Below are positions 15,781 to 23,211 of a DNA stretch of 53,646 nucleotides, one piece after another (position 1 is the stretch's first letter; each line of letters begins with the position of its first letter). The DNA lies in NCBI RefSeq assembly GCF_019145475.1, contig NZ_JAHTKI010000038.1:1-53646 (forward strand). The letters run 5' to 3'. Both the position numbers and the translations under genes were made by a program. The notes beneath the pieces were generated by a model. That model was not told where the DNA came from. It ran no database searches and was given only the letters and a program-made list of their open reading frames with translations. This stretch comes from Pseudomonas botevensis (lineage in GTDB: Bacteria > Pseudomonadota > Gammaproteobacteria > Pseudomonadales > Pseudomonadaceae).

Positions 15781-16842
15781 TTGCGGGTATTGCTGATCAA
15801 GACTTCATCGCTGGGCGACGTGATTCACGCGTTGCCGGCGCTGACCGACGCGGCCCGGGCCATCCCCGGCATCAAGTTCGACTGGGTGGTGGAAGAAGGC
15901 TTCGCCGAAATCCCGACCTGGCACCCGGCCGTGGGCAAGGTGATTCCGGTGGCGATCCGTCGCTGGCGCAAGAACCTCTGGCAAACCATCAAGAGTGGCG
16001 AGTGGAAACGCTTCAAGCAAAGCGTGCGCGCGGCCAAATACGATCTGGTGATCGATGCCCAGGGCCTGCTGAAAAGCGCCTGGCTGACCCGTTACGTCAA
16101 GGCGCCGGTGGCCGGCCTCGACAAAGGCTCGGCCCGTGAGCCGATCGCCTCGCGTTTCTACGATCGCAAACTGGCGGTGGCCCGTGGGCAGCATGCTGTC
16201 GAGCGCGTGCGCCAATTGTTCGCCATCGCCCTCGGTTACGATTTGCCCAAGGGGCTGGGCGATTACGGTCTCAACGTCGAGCGTCTGGTGGAGCTGCCGC
16301 GCAAGAACGCCTACGTGGTGTTCCTCCACGGCACCACCTGGGACACCAAACACTGGCCGGAAGCCTACTGGCGTGAGCTGACCGAGCGTGTCGGTTACCT
16401 CGGCGTGGGGGTGAAGCTGCCATGGGGCAACCCGCTGGAGAAGGCCCGCGCCGAGCGCATCGCCGCCGGTTTCAAGCACGCCGAAGTGCTGCCGAAACTG
16501 AACCTGGCCGGCGTCGGCAAGGTGCTGGCCGGCGCCCAGGCCTGCGTGGCGGTGGACACTGGCCTGGGCCATCTCGCCGCCGCGCTGGACGTGCCGACCC
16601 TGTCGCTGTTCGGGCCGACCAATCCGGGCCTGACCGGCGCGTACGGCAAAGTGCAGATTCACCTCGCCAGCGACTTCCCGTGTGCGCCGTGCCTGCAAAA
16701 GAAATGTACTTACCAACCGACCGCGCAGGATGCCAGTCAGTTTGACCTGAAACGCGAGTGGCCCCTGTGCTTCACGCGTCTGAACCCCGAGCGTGTCGCC
16801 AGCAGACTGAGCACGTTGTTGATGGCTGAGGAGCTGCGCTGA
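15781..16842 (+). CDS. waaC: LPS heptosyltransferase I
   Basis: WaaC (GT9) adds the first heptose to Kdo2-lipid A. The frame is open from 15724, but the family N-terminus (RVLLIKTSSLGDVIHALPAL) begins at a TTG at 15781-15783. That TTG lies 9 bases after a GAGG ribosome-binding site and one base past the waaF stop, giving 353 residues, a normal length. The C-terminal substrate region shows VDTGLGHLAAALDVP and LFGPTNPGLTGAYG, standard for the family. The conserved lysine-containing FLHGTTWDTKHWP block is also present. It shares the base at 16842 with waaG (TGATG overlap). Confidence 0.95.
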   Translation: MRVLLIKTSSLGDVIHALPALTDAARAIPGIKFDWVVEEGFAEIPTWHPAVGKVIPVAIRRWRKNLWQTIKSGEWKRFKQSVRAAKYDLVIDAQGLLKSAWLTRYVKAPVAGLDKGSAREPIASRFYDRKLAVARGQHAVERVRQLFAIALGYDLPKGLGDYGLNVERLVELPRKNAYVVFLHGTTWDTKHWPEAYWRELTERVGYLGVGVKLPWGNPLEKARAERIAAGFKHAEVLPKLNLAGVGKVLAGAQACVAVDTGLGHLAAALDVPTLSLFGPTNPGLTGAYGKVQIHLASDFPCAPCLQKKCTYQPTAQDASQFDLKREWPLCFTRLNPERVASRLSTLLMAEELR

Positions 16843-17963
16843 TGCAATTGGCTTTTGTCCTGTACAAATATTTCCCGTTCGGTGGCTTGCAGCGCGATTT
16901 CATGCGCATCGCCCTCGAATGCCAGAAGCGCGGCCACCAGATCCGTGTCTACACCCTGATCTGGGAAGGCGACGTGCCGCCCGGTTTCGAAGTGCTGGTG
17001 GCGCCGGTCAAGGCGTTCTTCAACCATCGGCGCAACGAAAAGCTCAGCGCGTGGATGGAAGCCGACCTGGCCAAGCGTCCGGTGGACCGGCTGATCGGCT
17101 TCAACAAGATGCCGGGCCTGGACGTCTACTACGCCGCCGACGGCTGCTTCGAAGACAAGGCGCAGAACCTGCGCAATTCGTTGTACCGGCGCTGGGGCCG
17201 CTACCGCCACTTTGCCGAGTACGAGCGCGCGGTGTTCGCCAGGGACGCGAAGACCGAAGTGCTGATGATTTCCGAAGTGCAGCAGCCGCTGTTCATCAAG
17301 CATTACGACACGCCGCTGGAACGCTTCCATCTGCTGCCGCCGGGCATTGCCCAGGATCGTCGGCGTCCGGCGGATGCTGACGAGATTCGCGCCGGGTTCC
17401 GTGCTGAATTCAGCCTCAAGGACGATGAGTTGCTGCTGGTGCAGATCGGTTCCGGGTTCAAGACCAAGGGTGTCGATCGCAGCCTGAAAGCGCTGGCGGC
17501 GCTGCCGGCCGAACTGAAAAAACGCACCCGGCTGTTTGTAATCGGCCAGGATGACCCCAAATTGTTCCAGATGCAGAGCGCTACGCTCGGTCTCGGCGAC
17601 AACGTCACGTTCCTCAAGGGGCGCAGCGATATCCCGCGCTTCCTGCTGGGTGCCGATCTGTTGATCCACCCGGCATACAACGAAAACACCGGCACGGTGT
17701 TGCTCGAAGCGCTGGTCGCCGGGCTGCCGGTGCTGGTCAGCGCGGTCTGTGGCTACGCCCACTACATTGCCGAGGCGGACGCCGGACGGGTGCTGGACGA
17801 GCCGTTCGACCAGGCGCAACTGACCCAGTACCTGACGGAAATGTTGACCGACGCCTCTGCACGCGCGGCCTGGAGCCGCAACGGTGTGGTCTTCGCCGAG
17901 ACGGCCGACCTCTACAGCATGCCGCAGCACGCGGCCGATGTGATTCTGGCGGAGCACGCTTAA
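16842..17963 (+). CDS. waaG: LPS core alpha-1,3-glucosyltransferase
   Basis: WaaG (GT4, GT-B fold) transfers the first outer-core hexose onto heptose II. In Pseudomonas this first sugar is, as far as I know, galactosamine, so UDP-glucose as donor should not be assumed. The 373-residue protein opens with MQLAFVLYKYFPFGGLQRD and carries the nucleotide-sugar motif PAYNENTGTVLLEALVAGLPVL (about 277-298) with the paired glutamates of GT4 enzymes. The ribosome-binding site GAGGAG (16827-16832) is inside waaC. waaP follows immediately. Confidence 0.95.
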   Translation: MQLAFVLYKYFPFGGLQRDFMRIALECQKRGHQIRVYTLIWEGDVPPGFEVLVAPVKAFFNHRRNEKLSAWMEADLAKRPVDRLIGFNKMPGLDVYYAADGCFEDKAQNLRNSLYRRWGRYRHFAEYERAVFARDAKTEVLMISEVQQPLFIKHYDTPLERFHLLPPGIAQDRRRPADADEIRAGFRAEFSLKDDELLLVQIGSGFKTKGVDRSLKALAALPAELKKRTRLFVIGQDDPKLFQMQSATLGLGDNVTFLKGRSDIPRFLLGADLLIHPAYNENTGTVLLEALVAGLPVLVSAVCGYAHYIAEADAGRVLDEPFDQAQLTQYLTEMLTDASARAAWSRNGVVFAETADLYSMPQHAADVILAEHA

Positions 17964-18770
17964 ATGAAGTTGATGCTGGCTGAACCGTTCAAGAGCCTTT
18001 GGGCCGGACGCGACCCGTTCGCCGAAGTCGAGGGCTTGCAGGGCGAGGTGTATCGCGAGCTGGAAGCGCGCCGCACCCTGCGCACGGAAGTCGACGGCAA
18101 TGGTTTTTTCGTCAAGATCCACCGGGGCATCGGCTGGGGCGAGATTTTCAAGAATCTGCTGACCGCCAAGCTGCCGGTGCTCGGCGCGGGCCAGGAATGG
18201 CAGGCCATTCAACGCTTGCAGGAAGTCGGCGTGCCGACCATGACCGCTGTCGCCTACGGTGAACGAGGCAGCAACCCGGCGGATCAGCATTCGTTCATCG
18301 TCACCGAAGAACTGGCACCGACCATCAGCCTGGAAGACTTCAGCATCGACTGGGTCAGGCAGCCGCCCGAGCCAAAGCTCAAGCGTGCGCTGATCGCCGA
18401 AGTCGCGCGCATGACCGGCATGATGCACCGCGCCGGGGTCAATCACCGCGACTGCTACATCTGCCACTTCCTGCTGCACACCGACAAACCGGTCACGCCC
18501 GACGACTTCAAGCTCTCGGTGATCGACCTGCACCGCGCCCAGACCCGCCCGGCCATCACCCGGCGCTGGCGCAACAAGGATCTGGCGGCACTGTATTTTT
18601 CCGCGCTGGACATCGGCCTGACCCGCCGCGACAAGCTGCGCTTTCTCAAGGGCTACTTCCAGCAGCCGCTGCGCCAGGTCCTGGCTGAAGAAGCGCCGCT
18701 GCTGAACTGGCTCGAAGGCAAGGCCAACAAGCTCTATGAGCGCAAGCAACGTTATGGGGATGCGCTCTGA
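17964..18770 (+). CDS. waaP: LPS heptose (I) kinase WaaP
   Basis: WaaP phosphorylates heptose I of the inner core with ATP and is essential or near-essential in P. aeruginosa, where core phosphates are needed for outer-membrane integrity. The 268 residues include the ATP-binding lysine segment FFVKIHRG (about 48-55), the GIGWGEIFKNL block and the catalytic loop HRDCYICHFLLH (about 159-170), whose Asp is the catalytic residue. A later IDLHRAQ supplies the second metal-binding Asp. The stop overlaps the next start by one base. Confidence 0.95.
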   Translation: MKLMLAEPFKSLWAGRDPFAEVEGLQGEVYRELEARRTLRTEVDGNGFFVKIHRGIGWGEIFKNLLTAKLPVLGAGQEWQAIQRLQEVGVPTMTAVAYGERGSNPADQHSFIVTEELAPTISLEDFSIDWVRQPPEPKLKRALIAEVARMTGMMHRAGVNHRDCYICHFLLHTDKPVTPDDFKLSVIDLHRAQTRPAITRRWRNKDLAALYFSALDIGLTRRDKLRFLKGYFQQPLRQVLAEEAPLLNWLEGKANKLYERKQRYGDAL

Positions 18771-19504
18771 TGGCGGGTTGGAATCTTGAACCCGAGTACA
18801 GCGACCTCGCCGCCGACTTCGGCAGCCTCGAGGCAGTCTTTGCCTTGCAGGGTGAGCGTCTGACGCGCGATCCGCTGTCCGAGGTCATCCGCGTGCAGCG
18901 CAACGGCGTCAACTATTACGTCAAGCGCTACTCCGGCGCCGGCAAGGGCCTGCGCCGTTACCTGGGCAAGCCTCGGGTAAAAATGGAGTGGCAGAACCTC
19001 AAGCGCTTCGCCAAGTGGGGCATCCCCACCGCCGAAGTGGTGGCCTGGGGTCTTGAACGGCGCGGGGCGGCGTATGCCCGTGGGGCGATGATTACCCGCG
19101 AGCTGCCGCGTACCGAAGACCTTTCGGCGCTGGCCGACCGCAAGGACCCGAAACTCCAGGATCGTGCCTGGGTCGATGGCATCAGTCGGCAGTTGGCGGT
19201 TTACACCCGAACCATGCACGACCATCGCTTCACTCATAACGATCTGAAGTGGCGCAATCTGCTGATCGACGATCAGGCGCAACTGTTTCTGATCGACTGC
19301 CCGAACGGCGACTTCTGGCGCGGCTTCTGGCTCAAGTACCGGATCACCAAGGATCTGGCCTGTCTCGACAAGGTCGCCAAATATCACCTGTCGAACACCC
19401 AGCGCCTGCGCTTTTACCTGCAATACCGCCAGCGTGACCGGCTCAACCGCGCCGACAAGCAACGCATCCGGCATGTGGTGAGATTTTTCGAGGGACGCGA
19501 ATGA
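18770..19504 (+). CDS. wapP: LPS core kinase-family protein, WapP-like
   Basis: A 244-residue member of the Kdo/WaaP lipopolysaccharide kinase family, in the position of PA5008 (WapP in my recollection), which phosphorylates an inner-core heptose. The ATP-lysine segment is YYVKRYSG (about 44-51). The catalytic loop HNDLKWRNLLI (about 154-164) keeps both the Asp and the Asn, and LIDCPNGD supplies the DFG-like Asp. It is therefore predicted to be an active kinase. Overlaps join it to waaP (1 base) and the next gene (ATGA, 4 bases). The family call is firm; the exact substrate is inferred from synteny. Confidence 0.85.
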   Translation: MAGWNLEPEYSDLAADFGSLEAVFALQGERLTRDPLSEVIRVQRNGVNYYVKRYSGAGKGLRRYLGKPRVKMEWQNLKRFAKWGIPTAEVVAWGLERRGAAYARGAMITRELPRTEDLSALADRKDPKLQDRAWVDGISRQLAVYTRTMHDHRFTHNDLKWRNLLIDDQAQLFLIDCPNGDFWRGFWLKYRITKDLACLDKVAKYHLSNTQRLRFYLQYRQRDRLNRADKQRIRHVVRFFEGRE

Positions 19505-20253
19505 CTGATTTTCTCGCCGCTGAAGACCGTGCGCTGCTGGAGCGCCACGGCCTCGGCACTTTCGATGCGCTGTGGGCCAAGCAGCTCGATGCGGTGGACG
19601 AGCCGAACACCGACGGCGGCGGCTGGAGCAGCGTGTTCCGCCTGGAGCTGGAAGGGCGCGGCTATTACCTCAAGCGCCAGAGCAACTACCTGACCCGCAC
19701 CTTGCACGCGCCGTTCGGCGAGCCGACGTTCGCCCGGGAATTTCGCAACATCAGCCGCTACCGCAAGCTCGGCATTCCGGCGCTGCAAGCGGCGTTTTTC
19801 GGCGAGCGCAAGGTCAAGGGCGAAGTGCATGCGCTCCTGCTGACCCGCGCCCTGGACGGCTGGGATGATCTGGATTCGCTGTTGCAGCGCTGGTCGACCC
19901 TGAGCGCCGGACAGCATTCGGCGATTCTCCAGGCCTGTGGACAACTGGCCCGCCGCCTGCACGGCCTGCGTCAGGTTCACGGCTGCTTTTATCCCAAGCA
20001 TATTTTTCTCCAGGCCGATGGCGACGCTTATCGCGCGCAACTGATCGACCTGGAAAAGACCCGGCCATTGCTGTTCGGTCAGCGCGACCGGGTCAAGGAT
20101 CTGGAACCGCTGCTGCGGCGCGCCCCGGAGTGGAGCGAGGCACAGTTGCGCGAATTGCTTGCGGCCTACCTCGATCAGCCCGGCGACAGCTCGCTGGTCG
20201 ATAGCTGGGTCACGCGTCTGACCGCGCGGCGCAGTCACAAGGAGACGCGCTGA
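19501..20253 (+). CDS. wapQ: LPS kinase-family protein, WapQ-like, atypical catalytic loop
   Basis: A 250-residue protein of the InaA/WaaP kinase family, in the position of PA5007 (WapQ in my recollection). The ATP-lysine segment YYLKRQSNYL (about 57-66) is present. The catalytic loop reads HGCFYPKHIFL (about 159-169): the residue aligned to WaaP's catalytic Asp is Cys, and the metal-binding Asn is His (His is also seen in WaaP). LIDLEKTRP keeps the DFG-equivalent Asp. It may use an alternative base or act as a pseudokinase partner. Overlaps with both neighbours indicate translational coupling. Confidence 0.82.
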   Translation: MTDFLAAEDRALLERHGLGTFDALWAKQLDAVDEPNTDGGGWSSVFRLELEGRGYYLKRQSNYLTRTLHAPFGEPTFAREFRNISRYRKLGIPALQAAFFGERKVKGEVHALLLTRALDGWDDLDSLLQRWSTLSAGQHSAILQACGQLARRLHGLRQVHGCFYPKHIFLQADGDAYRAQLIDLEKTRPLLFGQRDRVKDLEPLLRRAPEWSEAQLRELLAAYLDQPGDSSLVDSWVTRLTARRSHKETR

Positions 20254-21704
20254 TGCAGTTGTCCGACCTGAAGAGCGCCGGGCGTACGCCGAGCCTGCCG
20301 CTGACGGTTTCCCTGGCTGACGCGGCAGGGGCTGCGGATCTGCAATTGCTGAGTCTGTTGCGGGTGTTGCCGGGGCAGCGCTACGTCGGTGCCGGTGTGT
20401 GGCGCGGGCGTCCGGTGCTGGCCAAGTTGTTGGTCGGCAGCAAAGCGGCACGGCATTTTCAGCGCGAACTGGAAGGCGTGAAGTTGCTCGCCGCCCAAGG
20501 CATGACCACACCGTTGCTGCTGGCCGATGGCCTGAAGGACGGCGAGGGCGGCTGGTTGTTGTTCGAGTTCCTCGAAGGCGCCGAGAGCCTGGGCGATGCC
20601 TGGCAGCAGGTCGAGCCGCTGCCGGCGTTGGCGGACGAGCAGTCGGCGGTGCTGGCCGAAGCCCTCGGTGCGATCGGTCAGTTGCACGGCAAAGGCCTGT
20701 GGCAGGAAGACCTGCACCTGGACAATCTGCTGCGCCATGGCGGTCAGTTGTATTTGATCGACGGTGCCGGTATCCGCGTGGAAACCGCCGGCCAGCCGTT
20801 GTCCCGGCAAAAGGTTCTGGAAAACCTCGGGGTGTTTTTCGCCCAGTTGCCCAAGTCGCTGGAGCCGTTCACCGAAGAACTGCTGGTGTATTACCTGCTG
20901 AGCAACAGCGAGCACGCGCTGCCGCTGGAAGCCTTGCAGAAACAGATCGACAAGGTCCGCGCCTGGCGGCTGCGGGACTATCTGATCAAGGTCGGTCGCG
21001 AATGCACGCTGTTCAGCGTGGTGCGCGGCGCGTTCGGTCTGCGGGCGATTCGCCGCGAAGAGGAACCGGCCATGCTGCCGGTGCTGGAACAGGCCGATGC
21101 CTTGCTCGATCAGGGCCATCTGTACAAGACCGGTGGCGCGGCCAGTGTCGGCAAGGTCGAGGTGGCCGGGCGTGCGCTGGTGATCAAGCGCTACAACATC
21201 AAGGGTTTTGCGCATTGGCTCAAACGCTTCTGGCGCCCGAGCCGCGCCTGGCATTCGTGGCGCGAAGGTAATCGCCTGGCATTCCTCGGCATCGCCACGC
21301 CGAAACCGCTGGCGGTGCTGGAAAAACGTTTTCTGTGGCTGCGCAGCCGGGCTTACCTGATTACCGAATATCTGGCGGGGCCGGACATCATCGAGCGCTT
21401 CGCGCCGTATGTTGAAAACGGCGCGGCGCCGGAGTCGGAGTTGCAGGCGCTGGATCAACTGTTTGCGCGGTTGATCGCCGAGCGCATCAGCCATGGCGAT
21501 TTCAAAGGGCACAACCTGTTCTGGCAGGAAGATCGCTGGGCGCTGATCGATCTCGACTCGATGTGCCAGCACGGCTCCCTGGGCAGTTTCGCCCCGGCCT
21601 ATGCCCGGGATCGTGCGCGGTTCATGCGCAACTGGCCGCAGGGCAGTGCGTTGTATCAGGTAATCGATCAGCGGTTGCCCAAGGATATTTCCGGCGCAGC
21701 CTGA
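20253..21704 (+). CDS. Tandem-domain LPS kinase-like protein (PA5006-like)
   Basis: A 483-residue protein with two protein-kinase-like domains in one chain. The N-terminal domain has EDLHLDNLL (about 151-159) and LIDGAGIRV; the C-terminal domain has VIKRYNIKG (about 309-317), HGDFKGHNLFW (about 412-422) and LIDLDSM. Both domains keep the catalytic Asp and metal-binding Asn, so both could be active. It closes the waaF operon and matches the PA5006 position. A role in core phosphorylation or its control is inferred from context; the substrate is unknown. Confidence 0.82.
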   Translation: MQLSDLKSAGRTPSLPLTVSLADAAGAADLQLLSLLRVLPGQRYVGAGVWRGRPVLAKLLVGSKAARHFQRELEGVKLLAAQGMTTPLLLADGLKDGEGGWLLFEFLEGAESLGDAWQQVEPLPALADEQSAVLAEALGAIGQLHGKGLWQEDLHLDNLLRHGGQLYLIDGAGIRVETAGQPLSRQKVLENLGVFFAQLPKSLEPFTEELLVYYLLSNSEHALPLEALQKQIDKVRAWRLRDYLIKVGRECTLFSVVRGAFGLRAIRREEEPAMLPVLEQADALLDQGHLYKTGGAASVGKVEVAGRALVIKRYNIKGFAHWLKRFWRPSRAWHSWREGNRLAFLGIATPKPLAVLEKRFLWLRSRAYLITEYLAGPDIIERFAPYVENGAAPESELQALDQLFARLIAERISHGDFKGHNLFWQEDRWALIDLDSMCQHGSLGSFAPAYARDRARFMRNWPQGSALYQVIDQRLPKDISGAA

Positions 21705-21827
21705 AACCTTTCGCGAGCAGCGGAGGACAAACTCCTCTGACTTGTCCTACAGCTTCTCCAGAAGCCATGAACTGCCCCGCCAGCAACCCCGATGCTAGTT
21801 TGCCCGGACGTACACGGAGGGCAAATC

Positions 21828-22163
21828 TTGACCATCAAAATGGCGCTGACTATCGGTTTTTTTTCATGGGCGCTCAGCGGCTGCGGCAGCGTCGTCACGG
21901 TGTTGCAGGACGAGGCCGACGTCGCCCGCGATCTCAGAAAACTGAAAACCTACTGCCAGACCCTTCCCCGGGTCTACAGCGGCCTGGCCTACGACTTCTG
22001 CGCAATGAATGCCCCCCCGGACCCGACCGGCATCCTGCTGCCGTTCGTGCTGGTGGACCTGCCGCTGTCCGGGGTGCTGGATACGGTGGTGCTGCCGTAT
22101 ACGGTTTATCGGCAGGTCATGGAGGGGAATATCAGTATTTATTGGCGTGCGGGGCGTGGATGA
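21828..22163 (+). CDS. Small YceK/YidQ-type lipoprotein
   Basis: A 111-residue predicted outer-membrane or periplasmic lipoprotein. I place the start at TTG 21828-21830, seven bases after a strong GGAGG (21816-21820). The in-frame ATG at 21840 is too far from that site. A short hydrophobic signal (MALTIGFFSWALSGCGS) ends in the lipobox LSGC. The remaining sequence, with two further cysteines and the hydrophobic LPFVLVDLPLSGVLDTVVLPYT, resembles the YceK/YidQ lipoprotein family, whose role is unknown. It lies between two genes that are adjacent in PAO1 as I remember it, so it is probably accessory. Confidence 0.72.
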   Translation: MTIKMALTIGFFSWALSGCGSVVTVLQDEADVARDLRKLKTYCQTLPRVYSGLAYDFCAMNAPPDPTGILLPFVLVDLPLSGVLDTVVLPYTVYRQVMEGNISIYWRAGRG

Positions 22164-22193
22164 CAGTGCGATTCCCTTGATGACATTGGCACG

Positions 22194-22931
22194 ATGAATC
22201 AGGCCGGGAAGTTCAGCGACTTCATTGTCTATGTTGATGAGAGCGGCGACCAGGGAATACAAACGCTCGATGCTCACTACCCAATCTTCGTACTCGCTTT
22301 TTGTGCCTTCCATAAACGGCACTACTGCGAGCAGGTCATACCTGCGCTTCAAAAGTTCAAGTTTGACCATATGGGCCACGACCTGGTTGGTCTGCATGAG
22401 CTGGACATTCGAAAAGAGAAGGGGGCGTTCTCGGGCCTTTTCGCTTCAAGGCAGCACAAAACGGCTTTTCTTGATGAGTTGACGGACATTATCAATGCCA
22501 GCAACTTCATCTTGATCAGTTGCGTTATCGACAAAGCTTCACTACGTGAAAAACAAGGTTTTGCTCAAAACCCTTATCACTTGGCGCTCGGTTTTTGTCT
22601 GGAAACGCTTTATGAGTTCTTGCAAGAAAAGAGTCAGCAAAGTGCATTAACTCATGTGATCTTCGAGCGTCGAGGGAAACGAGAGGATAACGAACTCGAG
22701 TTTGAGTTTCGTCGGATGTGCGACGGCATGAATCGGTGGGGAGTTCAGTTGCCGTTTGACATCATCTTTGCCACTAAACAGGTCAATTCCACGGGATTGC
22801 AATTCGCTGATCTTGTCGCCAGACCCATCGGGATGAGCGTATTGAGGCCGGGTCAGGAAAACCGTGCCTTTGACGTGCTAAAGCGCAAGTTCTATTGCAG
22901 TGGTGGGCGGAGTAGAGGGTGCGGGGTTTGA
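22194..22931 (+). CDS. DUF3800 protein, apparently frameshifted at the C-terminus
   Basis: A 245-residue protein with the DUF3800 hallmark YVDESGD (about 13-19) and the late QFADLVARP (about 202-210). DUF3800 proteins are predicted to have an RNase H-like fold and often occur near mobile or defence genes; their activity is unknown. The annotated end (CSGGRSRGCGV) is atypical. In the +1 frame the DNA continues to a stop at 22981-22983 and encodes GFENWGLKLFP, which fits the usual family ending. One extra G in the run at 22905-22907 explains this. There is no clear ribosome-binding site, and codon use is AT-richer than the neighbours, consistent with transfer. Confidence 0.8.
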   Translation: MNQAGKFSDFIVYVDESGDQGIQTLDAHYPIFVLAFCAFHKRHYCEQVIPALQKFKFDHMGHDLVGLHELDIRKEKGAFSGLFASRQHKTAFLDELTDIINASNFILISCVIDKASLREKQGFAQNPYHLALGFCLETLYEFLQEKSQQSALTHVIFERRGKREDNELEFEFRRMCDGMNRWGVQLPFDIIFATKQVNSTGLQFADLVARPIGMSVLRPGQENRAFDVLKRKFYCSGGRSRGCGV

Positions 22932-22983
22932 AAACTGGGGGCTGAAACTTTTCCCGCCTCCAGAAAGCGAAAAGCCCCAGTGA
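22932..22983 (+). pseudogene. Displaced 3' end of the DUF3800 gene
   Basis: This is the out-of-frame continuation of the gene at 22194. In the +1 frame it encodes about 20 residues, beginning NWGLKLFPPPESEKP-like sequence and ending at TGA 22981-22983. It would be joined to the main frame by removing one base near 22905-22907. Confidence 0.55.
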
Positions 22984-22997
22984 TACTCACTGAGGCT
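22973..22997. terminator. Hairpin after the DUF3800 gene
   Basis: AGCCCCAGTGA (22973-22983) pairs with TCACTGAGGCT (22987-22997) with one mismatch and a 3-base loop. It coincides with the stop codon of the restored DUF3800 frame. No U-tract follows on the plus strand, so termination strength is uncertain. Confidence 0.45.
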
Positions 22998-23110
22998 GCG
23001 ACGCCGACCGGGATCCCCCAGCCCATTTGCGTCAAAGTCTACGTCTGGGCTCTTCCGCGTGTCAACGCAATGCCTTGCCAGTTCCGCTAGCGGCCTGCCG
23101 GCGCTTTTAC

Positions 23111-23211
23111 GCTATAATCCCGCCCTTTAGCTGTCTCTCGCCCGGTGCGAGGGGCACATTACTTTTCGAGGCGCATCGCGCCTGCATGCAGACTAAAGAG
23201 GCTAGACCCCT
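23111..23211 (+). promoter_or_regulatory. Promoter and leader of the wapO unit
   Basis: A perfect -10 hexamer TATAAT is at 23113-23118; I see no good -35 at the proper distance. Transcription from about 23125 would give a leader of about 87 bases containing two hairpins: CTCGC/GCGAG (about 23137-23151) and AGGCGC/GCGCCT (about 23169-23183). It is placed to drive the carbamoyltransferase-to-wapR block. Confidence 0.6.

Noticed and set aside
16737..18749. 670-codon minus-strand frame opposite waaG and waaP
   Set aside because: Crosses three well-supported plus-strand genes; no domain signal.
22194..22931. DUF3800 gene considered as part of a defence island
   Set aside because: No nuclease, helicase, reverse transcriptase, toxin or integrase neighbour; the nearby genes are LPS genes and one small lipoprotein.
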